The position numbers and the translations under genes are program-made. From Sorangium cellulosum (GTDB lineage Bacteria > Myxococcota_A > Polyangia > Polyangiales > Polyangiaceae): DNA of 64,000 bases. The DNA is taken from NCBI RefSeq assembly GCF_002950945.1, contig NZ_CP012673.1, forward strand, positions 6,772,501-6,836,500, given 5' to 3'. This document shows positions 35,701 through 44,457 of this stretch, piece by piece. The first letter of the stretch is position 1, and every line of letters begins with the position of its first letter. The notes below the pieces were generated by a model. It saw only the letters and a program-made list of their open reading frames with translations. It made no database searches and was not told the origin of the DNA.

Positions 35701-38700
35701 CGCCCACCGGGACGGGCTGGAGGTGGCGGTCCAGGAGGTAGAGCTCGGCGCCCGGGATGGGGCGCCCGATCGGCACGCTGCGGCCAGGGCTGTCGGCCGC
35801 GGTGATGTGGTGGACGCTGCTCCAGACGGTCGCTTCGGTGGGCCCGTACTCGTTGAAGAGCGCAGCGCGAGGTGCCCGCTCCCGATGCGCGGCGACCAGG
35901 CTCCACGGGATGGCCTCGCCGCCGAGGACCACCGTGGTGAGCGACGAGAGCGCCTCGCTCGCGCCGGGCTGCGCCAGGGCAAAGGCGTAGAGCGACGGCA
36001 CGCAGAGCAGGTGGCTGACGCGCTGGGCCGCGATCAGCGAGGTCAAGCCCTCTGGATCGCTGCTGAAGGCGTCGGGCGCGAGCACGAGCGCGCCGCCCGA
36101 GCACAACGTCCAGAAGATCTGGGCGGTGGAGATGTCGAAGCCGAGCGAGGAGACCAGCAGCAGGCGGCGGACGGGCTCGGGATAAACGTGCAGGCGGGCC
36201 GAGGTCGAGTGCACCAGGTTGCGGTGGGTGACCGCGACGCCCTTGGGCTGCCCCGTCGAGCCCGACGTGTAGATGACGTAGCTCAGATCCAGGGGTGTCG
36301 CCGCGCACGCGGGATCGATCGAATGCTCGCCGTCCGTGGCTTCCTGGCCGGCGTCGACGAGGAGCAGCCGGGCGCGGCAAGAGGGCAGGCGCCCGGCGAG
36401 GCTGGCCTGCGAGAGCAGGAGCTGGGCCTCGGCGTCGTCGAGCATGAAGGCCAGGCGGTCCTGGGGATACGCCGGGTCGAGCGGCAGGTAGGCGCCGCCG
36501 GCCTTGAGGACGCCCAGGAGCCCGATGAGCATCTCGGGCGAGCGCTCCATGCACACGCCGACGAGCACGCCGGGGGCGACGCCCATCTCGCGCAGGCGGT
36601 GGGCGAGCCGGCTCGACCGGGCGTCGAGCTCCCGGTACGTCAGCTGCCGGTCGCCCGAGATCGCCGCCGCCGCGTCCGGCGTCCGCGCCGCCTGCGCCTC
36701 GAACAGCTGGTGGATGCAAAGGTCCTCGGGACGGGGCGCCTCCGTCTGGTTCCACGCCACGACGATCTGCTGCCGCTCCGCCTCGGTCAGGAGCGGCAGC
36801 TCCTCGATGCCGCGGTGTGGGTTCTCGACGATCCCCTCCAGCAGCCTCGCGTAGTGGCCGCTCAGCCGCTCCGCCGTCTCCCGGTCGAACAGGTCGGTCG
36901 CGTACTCCATCGCTCCGAGCAGGCTCCCGTCCTCCTGCTCCACGAACCGCAGCGACAGATCGAACTGCGTCGCGTCGCTCGGCACCTCCAGGGACGACAC
37001 CACAAGGCCCGGCAGCGCCATCTCCTCCCCCGCCCTGTTCTGCAGGGTGAACATCGTCTGGTAGACCGGGTTCCGGCTCATGTCCCGCCGGACGCCGAGC
37101 TCCTCCACCAGCCGGTCGAAGGGCACGTTGGGGTGTGCATAGGCCTCCAGGCACACGCGCCGCACGCGCCCGAGCACCTCCGCGAACGTCGGGTTCCCTC
37201 CGAGCTGCGTCCGCAGCGGGAGCGTGTTGAGGAACAGGCCGATGAGCGGCTCCATCTCCGCGCGTGTCCGGTTCGCGATCGGCGTGCCCGTGCAGACCTC
37301 CTCCTGCCCGCTGTATCGGGAGAGCAGGACCTGAAACGCCGCCAGCAGCGTCATGAACAGCGTGGCCCCTTGCTGCTGCGTCACGCGCTGGAGCCTGGAG
37401 GCGAGCTCGGGCCGAAGCGTCAGGCTCACGCTGCTCCCGCGGAAGGTGAACACGGGCGGGCGGGGATGGTCGAGGGGGAGCTCCAGCGGGGCGCAGCCCG
37501 CGAGCTGCCGCTTCCAGTACGACAGCTCCCGCTCGATCCGCCCGCCCGGGAGATAGCCCCGCTGCCAGGCGGCCACGTCGGCCACCTGCACCTGGAGCTC
37601 CGGGAGCGGGGACGGCTGCTCGGCGCAGAAGGCGCTGTACAGGGCCGAGAGCTCGCGGGACACCACCCTCGTCGACCAGCCGTCATAGACGATGTGATGC
37701 ATCGAGAGCAGCAGGACATGGTGCGTCTCGTGGCAACGCAACAGCACGGTCCGGAAGAGCGGCCCCCGCTCTGTATCGAAGGGCTTCGCCGTCTCGACCT
37801 GCAGCTGCCGGAGCAGCTCCGCGTCCCCATCCACGGCGGGCGCCGAGCCTCCCGTCACCTCCAGGATCGGCAGCGGCCAGGGCTCCGGCGCGGCGCGCAC
37901 CACCTGGACCACGGTGTCTCCGCGGCCCTCGAAGGTGGTGCGAAGCGCCTCGTGGCGGCGGACGATCTCGCCGAGCGCCCGCCGCAAGGCCGGGACGTTC
38001 AGCGCGCCGCGCAGCCGCAGGGCGACGGCGATGTTGTAGACGGAGCGGCCCGGGGCCATCCTGTCCAGGAACCACATCCACTGCTGGGCGAACGATGGCT
38101 GCAGAGGGGCCTCTCGCGAGACGCGCGCGATCGGGTCTGCGAGGTGCAGCGGCAGGGCCGCCTGCGAGGCGGAGAGGGCCTGGCCGAGCGCCTCGACCGA
38201 GGGCGCTTCGAACAGGGTTTGCAGCGGCACCTCCATGCCGAGCGCGCCGCGGATGCGGGTGACCACCTGAGCGGCCAGCAGCGACTGGCCACCCAGGGCG
38301 AAGAAGTCGTCGTGGACGCCCACGCGGTCGAGGCGCAGCACCCGCGCGAAGATCTCCGCCAGCGTCTGCTCCAGCGGCGAGCGCGGCGCCACGTAGTGAT
38401 CGAGCGAGCGCTGCTGCGCCGGCGCCGGCAGCGCGCTGCGATCCACCTTGCCGTTGGGGGTCAAGGGCAACACATCCAGCAGGACGACGGCCGAGGGCAC
38501 CATGTACTCGGGCACCTTCTGCTGGAGGAAGCCCCTGAGAGCGGACACCATCTCTCGCTCCTGCGCGCCGCGCAGCGGATTGCTCACGTGGTCGTCGAGG
38601 CGCACCCCGGAGAGCTCGGCGCGGCTCGGCCACAGGCGGAGCGGCAGGCTGCCGTCGTCCCTCTCCCAGAGCACGTCCATGTACGCTGGACCGCGCTCCT

Positions 38701-41269
38701 CGGACCACCGGACGCGGACCCGGTATCCCAGCCGCTCGCCGAGGCGCCACAGCGACTCCGGGTCCACCGCGGTCTCCGGCTTCGCGGCCTCCGGAGGGAG
38801 GCCCTCGGAGCCCCACAGGCGCTGGCTCTCGCTCGCGTCCGTGTAGACCCGCGCGTTCGGGATCCCGACGAGCTCCGCGGCGGCGGGCCGCTCTGCGAGG
38901 AGCCATTGCCCGAAGCCTTCCACGGTGTCGCTCGCCGGGCGCCACGCCCTGCGCGCCTCGATCTGCACGGGCGGCGGCGCCTGGCCCACGTACAGCACCG
39001 CGTCGTAGCGATAACGGTTCATCTCGTTGTCGCCCTCGCCGCGCTTGAGGCACACCTCCGCGTGGCTCAGCCCCTCGATCTGGGCGCAGAGCGAGCGCAG
39101 GGCCACGGGCGCGACCAGGAGCTCCTCCTCCTCCTCGATCGCCCGCCGCGCCTCGCGCAGGGCCGCCTCCGAGAGCTCGCCTCCATGGCGGTGGCGCTGC
39201 ACCGAGACATGAAATGCCTCCAGGAGGTCCCGGTTGCGAATGTCTCCCAGGAAGATCGCGCCCCCGGGCGCGACGGCGCGCGCCGCTCCCTCGAGCACGT
39301 CGCGGAGGTAGCTGGCGCTCGGGAAGCACTGCACCACCGAGTTGAGGATCACCACGTCGAAGTGCCCCTCGGGGATGCCGCTGAACGCCGCGGCTTCCCT
39401 CCGCTCCAGCCGGACGTGTCCGAGGCCGAGCGACGCCACGACCGCCTGCAGCTCGCCGATCGCGGCCGCCGAGAGGTCGGTGCCCAGGTACTCCGCGCAC
39501 CGCGGGGCCAGCGGGAGCAGGAGCAGACCGGCGCCGCAGCCGATCTCCCAGACCCTGGCCGGCCGGAGCGCGGCGATGCGCCCCAGCGTGCGATCGCGCC
39601 ACTCGCGCATCTCTGCTTCGGGGATCGGCCGCTGCGTGTAGCTGCTGTTCCAGCCCGTGATGCGGAACAGGGGGTCCGCGCTGTCCGTCCCGTGGAGATA
39701 GGCCTGCTCGGAGCTCGCGCGCCAGGCCGAGACGTGCTCGCTCTCCTGCACACGCCGCGCGTCGAGCGCGGCAGCATCCTTGCTCCGGACCACGTAGGCG
39801 ACGAGGCGCTTGTCGCCGGGGACGTCCTCGCGGGCGAGCACCGCGCAGGCCCCCACCTCCGGGTGGGAGCAGAGCACGGACTCGATCTCGCCGAGCTCGA
39901 TCCGGTAGCCGCGGATCTTGACCTGGTGGTCGAGCCGCCCGAGGAACTCGATGTTGCCGTCCGGGAGGAGACGCCCGAGGTCGCCGGTCCTGTACAGCCT
40001 GGCGGAGGGATCGGCAGAGAAGGGATCCGGGATGAACTTCTGCGCGCTCAGCTCAGGCCGATGCAGGTAGCCGCGCGCGACGCCGGCGCCGCCGATGTAA
40101 AGCTCCCCGGGCGCGCCTGTGGGGACCGGCTGCATCCGCTCGTCCAGGAGGTAAATCTCGGTACGCGGGATGGGGCGCCCGATCGGCACGCTGCGACCAG
40201 CGCCGTGCGCCTCTGTGATCCGGCAGACGCTGCTCCACACGGTGGCCTCGGTCGGGCCGTACTCGTTGAACAGGGCGGCGTGTGCTGCCCGCTCCTGGTG
40301 CTCCGCGACCAGGTTGAGCGGTATGGTCTCCCCACCCAGGATGACGGTGGTGAGCGACGAGAGCGCTTCCCTCGCGCCAGGCTGCGCCAGGGCGAAGGCG
40401 TAGAGCGACGGTACACAGAGCAGGTGGCTGACGCGCCGGGCAGCGATCAACGCCGCCACGCCTTCCGGGTTCTTGCTGAAGGAGTCGGGCGCGAGCACGA
40501 GCGCGCCGCCCGAGCACAACGCCCAGAAGATCTGGGCGGTCGAGATGTCGAAGCCGAACGAGGAGACCAGCAGCAGGCGGCGGACCGGCTCGGGATAGAC
40601 GAGCAGACGCGCCGTGGTCGAGTGCACCAGGTTGCGGTGGGTGACCGCGACGCCCTTGGGCTGCCCCGTCGAGCCCGACGTGTAGATGACGTAGCTCAGG
40701 TCCAGGGGTGTCGCCGCGCACGCGGGATTCATCGAATGCCCGCTCGCCATGGCCTGCCAGTCGCTGTCGACGCAGAGCAGCCGAGCGCGGCCAGACGGCA
40801 AGCGCCCGGCGAGGCTGGCCTGCGAGAGCAGGATGGGCGCCCCGGCGTCGTCGAGCATGAAGGCCAGGCGGTCCTGGGGATACGCCGGGTCGAGCGGCAG
40901 GTAGGCGCCGCCGGCCTTGAGGACGCCCAGGAGCCCGACGAGCATCTCGGGCGAGCGCTCCATGCAAACGCCGACGAGCACGCCCGGGGCGACGCCCATC
41001 TCGCGCAGGCGATGAGCGAGCTCGTTGGCCCGGGCGTCGAGCTCCCGGTACGTCAGCTGCCGGTCGCCCGAGATCACCGCCGCCGCGTCCGGCGTCCGCG
41101 CCGCCTGCGCCTCGAACAGCTGGTGGATGCAGAGATCCTCGGGAAACGCCGCGACAGCCTGATCCCGCGGCGAGACGACCCGGTGCCGCTCCGCCTCGAG
41201 CAACCTCGAGGTCTCCTCGGTGATCGGCGTGAGGTCAGCGTTCCTCTGGCTCACATGCGAGGTCGACAT
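32765..41269 (-). CDS. Bimodular NRPS, A-MT-T-C-A-T-E-TE (assembly line 1)
   Basis: A 2834-residue protein; this ATG matches the homologous start of the other NRPS, although the frame is open 10 codons further. Order: A1 with inserted SAM methyltransferase (VWEIGCGAG, ILNSVVQCFPS), T1 (GGQS, ~991), C (HHIVYDGW, ~1191), A2 (~1520-2005; YTSGSTG ~1666), T2 (GGDS, ~2061), epimerisation domain (HHLVVDGVSW ~2243; ELEGHGRE, NYLGQLD), thioesterase (~2585-2834). There is no starter C domain, so module 1 begins the peptide, probably with an N-methyl amino acid; module 2 residue becomes D. A1 and A2 pocket residues by hand are DIACIGEVW and DIACVGEVW, nearly identical. The thioesterase has GYCYGG, with Cys2655 where Ser is usual. 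It is the last gene of a coupled operon starting at 48661. Confidence 0.95.
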   Translation of the reverse strand: MSTSHVSQRNADLTPITEETSRLLEAERHRVVSPRDQAVAAFPEDLCIHQLFEAQAARTPDAAAVISGDRQLTYRELDARANELAHRLREMGVAPGVLVGVCMERSPEMLVGLLGVLKAGGAYLPLDPAYPQDRLAFMLDDAGAPILLSQASLAGRLPSGRARLLCVDSDWQAMASGHSMNPACAATPLDLSYVIYTSGSTGQPKGVAVTHRNLVHSTTARLLVYPEPVRRLLLVSSFGFDISTAQIFWALCSGGALVLAPDSFSKNPEGVAALIAARRVSHLLCVPSLYAFALAQPGAREALSSLTTVILGGETIPLNLVAEHQERAAHAALFNEYGPTEATVWSSVCRITEAHGAGRSVPIGRPIPRTEIYLLDERMQPVPTGAPGELYIGGAGVARGYLHRPELSAQKFIPDPFSADPSARLYRTGDLGRLLPDGNIEFLGRLDHQVKIRGYRIELGEIESVLCSHPEVGACAVLAREDVPGDKRLVAYVVRSKDAAALDARRVQESEHVSAWRASSEQAYLHGTDSADPLFRITGWNSSYTQRPIPEAEMREWRDRTLGRIAALRPARVWEIGCGAGLLLLPLAPRCAEYLGTDLSAAAIGELQAVVASLGLGHVRLERREAAAFSGIPEGHFDVVILNSVVQCFPSASYLRDVLEGAARAVAPGGAIFLGDIRNRDLLEAFHVSVQRHRHGGELSEAALREARRAIEEEEELLVAPVALRSLCAQIEGLSHAEVCLKRGEGDNEMNRYRYDAVLYVGQAPPPVQIEARRAWRPASDTVEGFGQWLLAERPAAAELVGIPNARVYTDASESQRLWGSEGLPPEAAKPETAVDPESLWRLGERLGYRVRVRWSEERGPAYMDVLWERDDGSLPLRLWPSRAELSGVRLDDHVSNPLRGAQEREMVSALRGFLQQKVPEYMVPSAVVLLDVLPLTPNGKVDRSALPAPAQQRSLDHYVAPRSPLEQTLAEIFARVLRLDRVGVHDDFFALGGQSLLAAQVVTRIRGALGMEVPLQTLFEAPSVEALGQALSASQAALPLHLADPIARVSREAPLQPSFAQQWMWFLDRMAPGRSVYNIAVALRLRGALNVPALRRALGEIVRRHEALRTTFEGRGDTVVQVVRAAPEPWPLPILEVTGGSAPAVDGDAELLRQLQVETAKPFDTERGPLFRTVLLRCHETHHVLLLSMHHIVYDGWSTRVVSRELSALYSAFCAEQPSPLPELQVQVADVAAWQRGYLPGGRIERELSYWKRQLAGCAPLELPLDHPRPPVFTFRGSSVSLTLRPELASRLQRVTQQQGATLFMTLLAAFQVLLSRYSGQEEVCTGTPIANRTRAEMEPLIGLFLNTLPLRTQLGGNPTFAEVLGRVRRVCLEAYAHPNVPFDRLVEELGVRRDMSRNPVYQTMFTLQNRAGEEMALPGLVVSSLEVPSDATQFDLSLRFVEQEDGSLLGAMEYATDLFDRETAERLSGHYARLLEGIVENPHRGIEELPLLTEAERQQIVVAWNQTEAPRPEDLCIHQLFEAQAARTPDAAAAISGDRQLTYRELDARSSRLAHRLREMGVAPGVLVGVCMERSPEMLIGLLGVLKAGGAYLPLDPAYPQDRLAFMLDDAEAQLLLSQASLAGRLPSCRARLLLVDAGQEATDGEHSIDPACAATPLDLSYVIYTSGSTGQPKGVAVTHRNLVHSTSARLHVYPEPVRRLLLVSSLGFDISTAQIFWTLCSGGALVLAPDAFSSDPEGLTSLIAAQRVSHLLCVPSLYAFALAQPGASEALSSLTTVVLGGEAIPWSLVAAHRERAPRAALFNEYGPTEATVWSSVHHITAADSPGRSVPIGRPIPGAELYLLDRHLQPVPVGVPGELHIGGAGVARGYLRRPGLSAQKFIPSPFSADPSAKLYRTGDLGRFLPDGNIEFLGRLDHQVKIRGYRVELGEIEAALRNHPAVRDAAVAAREDAPGDRRLVAYVVRADSACSAGALRGHLRATLPDYMLPSAFVWLEALPLTPNGKVDRKALPEPEGTGEADGASHEPPRTDVERVLADVWAKVLRLAAVGIRDNFFLLGGDSILALQVVGRCKREGLHFTVRDLFEHQTIAGLARVARRSSAVEVEQGQVVGDVPLTPIQRWFLDAEPAEPHHFNQAMLWTAAAPLSPEIAAPALAAVMRQHDALRLRYPRSEAGWAQQHAAEGELPLERVDLSRVGAQERAAAVEAAASALQEGLSLEAGPLARAAWLDLGEAGARLLLVIHHLVVDGVSWRVLHEDLEHAALQLLSGEPPRLGAKTTSFREWSERLHGWVERGGLSDQLGYWQAQCRRPVARLPVDREASLGTIGQSRTIAVQLSTSETTALLRDVGAAYRTEVNDVLLSALTEVLSAWCGVDTVCVELEGHGREQLVDGLDVSRTVGWFTSLFPVWLQAPADTAASSLLTSVKEQLRSVPLRGAGHGWLRHLHPDASVRASLSVQAPVLFNYLGQLDMAASGQSLLSPAFEPIGPGESRRNRLRHALSINGGVSQGRLQLGLTYSPAVHDASTVERLAEQLMSSLRRLIAHCASDARRPSSTAERANEQDRRPPRACVAPLVSGSQPGAIVLIPAVGGYVSAHMIRLAHGMGGRRPVLGVTTPPHAGAGRMPATLEALCGRYTEEALTQVPAGPFSLVGYCYGGFSALEMALSLEGAGRDVAQVILLEAPAPWLVKPTPGPFDRSAALRRIAGLWGIKVDPAALVGLSEEQAIRRVVASITSSDLASDDAEWTLRAILDSQDGHITMLDRWKPRMPKAPVHLVRASEPPEDMPPDYGWGAYTALAGVHCVPGDHFAIVRPPHVENTTRILLELLAHPKAS

Positions 41270-41324
41270 GGTGCTTGTTCTCTCGGGTCGGGCGTTCAAC
41301 GCAGAAGGGCCGAGCGGCGCAGGC

Positions 41325-42686
41325 TCACGGGATGAAGCCGCCCGCCCTCATGGTCAGCAGGCTGTCTTTCACCGCGTCCTCGAGCCGCCCGAGGTCAGCG
41401 TCGCTGTGCGCCGTCGAGACGAAGAAGGTCATCCCGTCGAACGCGTACGCCCCGCGCATCCTCAGGTGAGGGATCAAGATCCACATCGCAGGAGAGAGCA
41501 TGAAGCGGAACATCGACCCGAAGCGCTCGACGCGCACGGGCATGGCCTGCTCTGTCAGCCAGCGGCTCATGCGCTCGACGAGCTCGGCGGTCCTCTGGTT
41601 GAGCCCTTCCTGCAGGCCGTTGCCCTCCGCCTCGAGGCGCGTCGCCACGGCGTGCGCCGCCGCCATGGTCATCGGGTTCTTCGTGAACGTCCCGGCGAAC
41701 CAGATCTTGTCGACGGCAGGCCAGCTGTCGTCGTCGCAGCTCCACCTGCCGCCGTCGACCTGGTCCATGAAGCGCGCCGCGCCCGCCACCGCCCCGATGG
41801 GCATGCCGCCGCCGATGATCTTCCCGTACGTCGCGAGATCGGCGCGGATGTCGAAGTGTGCCTGCGAGCCCCCCTGATGGATGCGGAACCCGAGCAGGAT
41901 GTCGTCGAAGATGAGCGCGATGTCCTTGTCGCGGGTGAGGCTGCGCAGCTGCCTCAAGAACTCTGCCGGCTGCGCCGCGGGGCTCCTCGCCTGCACGGGC
42001 TCCACGAGCACGCAGGCGAGCTTGTCCGCGTGCTCGGCGATCAGCTCCAGGCTGCGCGGCGCGCCGTACTCGAGCACGAGGGTGTCCTTCTGCTGGCTCG
42101 AAGAGAGGCCGCGGCCGGCGTTGATCGCGGGCAGCGCCGCGTCGTACGAGCCGTGATAGGACTGAGAGAACACCGCGACCGTGTCGCGCTTCGTCGCGGC
42201 GCGCGCGAGGCGGATCGCCCCCATGATCGCCTCGGCGCCCGTGTTGCAGAGCGCGACCCGCTCGGCGCCCGTCATCCTCGCGATCGCGGCGGCGACGTCG
42301 TTCGCTCGATCGGACTGGAACCCGATCGGCATCCCCCGGTCGAGCTGGCGCCGCAGCGCCTCGTCCAGGAACGCCGGGCGATGGCCGAAGAGGTGCACGC
42401 CGAAGCCCAGGCAGAAGTCGATGTACCGGTTGCCGTCGATGTCCCAGGTGGCGGCGCCTTCGCAGCGCTCGGCCACGATCGGGTAGCGGAGCTTCCTGGT
42501 CGCAAGCCAGATCTCCCTGACGCCGGGGGGCTGGTGCAGGAAGAAGCCTTGCGAGGAGCGCGCGTCGGAGAGGGCGGGCCAGGTCTCTTCCCTCCTCTTC
42601 AACGAGGAGCGCGTCCGCTGCGTGTACTCGTCGATGAAGGTCGTGAGGTAACGCTTCTGGTCCTCATTGAGGGAGATCGTCTGCAT
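41325..42686 (-). CDS. PLP-dependent class III aminotransferase
   Basis: A 453-residue protein of the glutamate-1-semialdehyde aminomutase/class III family, the type found as AMT domains in NRPS-PKS systems such as mycosubtilin and microcystin. It has NTGAEAIMGAIRLAR, the FDDILLGFR Asp, and YGKIIGGGMPIG with Lys289 as the PLP Schiff-base lysine. It probably puts an amino group on a carrier-bound keto or aldehyde intermediate. The start overlaps the preceding gene by 23 bp and the stop lies 55 bp before the NRPS start. A copy of its last ~60 codons survives as a scar at 25466. Confidence 0.9.
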   Translation of the reverse strand: MQTISLNEDQKRYLTTFIDEYTQRTRSSLKRREETWPALSDARSSQGFFLHQPPGVREIWLATRKLRYPIVAERCEGAATWDIDGNRYIDFCLGFGVHLFGHRPAFLDEALRRQLDRGMPIGFQSDRANDVAAAIARMTGAERVALCNTGAEAIMGAIRLARAATKRDTVAVFSQSYHGSYDAALPAINAGRGLSSSQQKDTLVLEYGAPRSLELIAEHADKLACVLVEPVQARSPAAQPAEFLRQLRSLTRDKDIALIFDDILLGFRIHQGGSQAHFDIRADLATYGKIIGGGMPIGAVAGAARFMDQVDGGRWSCDDDSWPAVDKIWFAGTFTKNPMTMAAAHAVATRLEAEGNGLQEGLNQRTAELVERMSRWLTEQAMPVRVERFGSMFRFMLSPAMWILIPHLRMRGAYAFDGMTFFVSTAHSDADLGRLEDAVKDSLLTMRAGGFIP

Positions 42687-44457
42687 GTGTCGTCGCCTTT
42701 GCTGTCGTTGGTTCGAGGGAAGGCAGGAGCGCCGCGAGCTCCTGCTCGTGTCGCCGCCACTTGTCGGGAGAAGGCGCCGACAGCGTCACGCGCGACAGCG
42801 GCAGGACGCCGGACGTCGCCTTCTCGACCTCCTCGTCCCACCGGAGCCCGGCGAGCTTGCCGATCGAGAGGAGCACCTCCCCCGGGCGCCGGATCAGCTC
42901 ATCGTAGCTCACCCTGCGCCACGAGGACGCGGGCAGCGCTGCGAGGTCCTCCTCGATCGCGGCGTTGGCCGCCTTCCACTGGTAGGCCGCGATCTCCACG
43001 AGCGAGCGGCCCTCGAGGGACGACCACCCGGGGGGCAGGAGGAAGCTCCAGTCCCGGTAGGGCCAGCCAGGCATCCCCCGGTACGCGAGGAAGCGGCGCG
43101 ACCGCCAGCCCTCGACCAGGCTGCTGATGTTCTCCCTCGGATCCCGGACGAGATAGACGAAGAGCGCGTCCGGGAAGACCGCGCGCAGGAAGGGGATACG
43201 CAGGGCGTTCGCGGGGGTCTTCTCCAGAAATCGCAGCCTGCCGGGGCGCTCGTGGGCCGGCCGATCGAGGTAGCGCTGTCCCCTGCGATCCACGAGCTGC
43301 CGCGCGAAGCCTTCCCGCAGCGCGCCGGCGACGCCCGGCGAGGCGTCGGCCTCGGTCAGCCTGTCCGAGCTGTAGCCCCTGGCCGCGGGGTGGAGCTCGG
43401 GGATCGCCCGGAGGATCTCGTGGCTCTCCCCGCCGATGGTCCAGACATCGGGGAAGCGGGACAGCAGATCGAACAGGAGCGTGCTGCCGGACCGCGGCGC
43501 GGCGACGACGAAGAGGGGGCGCTCGAACTCCGGGCACCCGAGGGGCTCGGCGTCCGTGCTCCTCTTCGTGGTGGCGGGCCGGTCGAACCGCCTCGGCGCA
43601 GGCGGCGACATCCACAGCATCGTGTCGATGACGGCGGCAGCCTTCATCCCCGCGCTCTTCGGCGCGAGCTTCGGCATGACCCGCTCCCGGACGTCCAGGA
43701 TGATGTCCTGATAGGCGAGCTCGCCCGTGCTCTGGTGTCCGAAGCGGCGGAACGCCGCCCCCCATCGCCTCCGGATCTGTTCGATGGTCTCGACGAAGGC
43801 GAGGCGCTCTGCGTCCGTCATCGGCCGCCGGCCCGGGTCGGCGAGGATCTCCTCGGTCAGCGCGGCGACCTCCTCCTCGCTCAGCACCTCGAAGCGGTAG
43901 GGCTCCAGGGCCAGCGAGCCGCCCTGCTCACGGAGGAGGCCAGCGGGATCTCTCGTCTCCACGATCAGGTGCACACAGCTCTCCCCGGAGGGGTTGTGCA
44001 GCCTGTGGGGCCTCGTGTTATCGAAGATCCAGGCCTCTCCCGCGGCCATGTGGGCGATCTCGCCTCCGCAGGAGAGCGTGACCGCCGCGCTCGTGACCAG
44101 CGGGATGCAGACAGGGGCCCGCCGGAACCAGTGGTAGTTCCACTCCTCGGCCTCCGGCGGCTCGGTCGCGCCCGCGAGCCGCACGAGGCGGCTCCGGGCC
44201 ACAGGCACCCCCAGGGCGCCCATGACCTCCTCGAGGTAAGGGCAGCGCCCCAGCGCCGCCGTCGGCCGCGCAGGGCCGGCGAGGGCGAGCTCGTGGTTCG
44301 CCGAGCCTCCCGCCGTCACGAGCGGGATGGCCGAGCTGCCCAGCGCACCGCTCGGGCAGGGAATCCAGTCTCTCTCGCCGAACCGGGCGAGCTCCGCGGC
44401 GAGCCGCGCTGGATCGAAGCGCCGAGGCACCCGCTCGAGCACGCGCGCAAGCTTCAT
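42664..44457 (-). CDS. Fused Asp/Asn beta-hydroxylase-like dioxygenase and sulfotransferase
   Basis: A 597-residue protein of two parts. Residues ~85-175 are a double-stranded beta-helix like aspartyl/asparaginyl beta-hydroxylases: His109 in WNYHW, His151 in FDNTRPH, spacing close to that of the two iron ligands in human AspH, and CVHLIVETRD. These enzymes use Fe(II) and 2-oxoglutarate. Residues ~313-580 are a PAPS-dependent sulfotransferase: PRSGST (321-326) for the 5'-phosphosulfate and LVRDPRENISSLVEGW for the 3'-phosphate. One polypeptide could hydroxylate a carbon and then sulfate the new hydroxyl, making a sulfate ester or a leaving group for elimination. The substrate is likely bound to the free carrier protein at 46801, an inference from operon order. 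It overlaps its neighbours by 4 bp upstream and 23 bp downstream. Confidence 0.85.
   Translation of the reverse strand: MKLARVLERVPRRFDPARLAAELARFGERDWIPCPSGALGSSAIPLVTAGGSANHELALAGPARPTAALGRCPYLEEVMGALGVPVARSRLVRLAGATEPPEAEEWNYHWFRRAPVCIPLVTSAAVTLSCGGEIAHMAAGEAWIFDNTRPHRLHNPSGESCVHLIVETRDPAGLLREQGGSLALEPYRFEVLSEEEVAALTEEILADPGRRPMTDAERLAFVETIEQIRRRWGAAFRRFGHQSTGELAYQDIILDVRERVMPKLAPKSAGMKAAAVIDTMLWMSPPAPRRFDRPATTKRSTDAEPLGCPEFERPLFVVAAPRSGSTLLFDLLSRFPDVWTIGGESHEILRAIPELHPAARGYSSDRLTEADASPGVAGALREGFARQLVDRRGQRYLDRPAHERPGRLRFLEKTPANALRIPFLRAVFPDALFVYLVRDPRENISSLVEGWRSRRFLAYRGMPGWPYRDWSFLLPPGWSSLEGRSLVEIAAYQWKAANAAIEEDLAALPASSWRRVSYDELIRRPGEVLLSIGKLAGLRWDEEVEKATSGVLPLSRVTLSAPSPDKWRRHEQELAALLPSLEPTTAKATTHADDLPQ

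Noticed and set aside
41270..41299. Alternative upstream ATG for the line 1 NRPS
   Set aside because: The homologous NRPS starts at the position matching 41269, after the same gaacaag leader.
34115..41335. Very long + strand open frame (over 2,400 codons) opposite the NRPS
   Set aside because: It is the antisense of a well-supported NRPS. Its translation is Arg/Leu/Glu-rich with no domains, as expected for shadows in GC-rich coding DNA.
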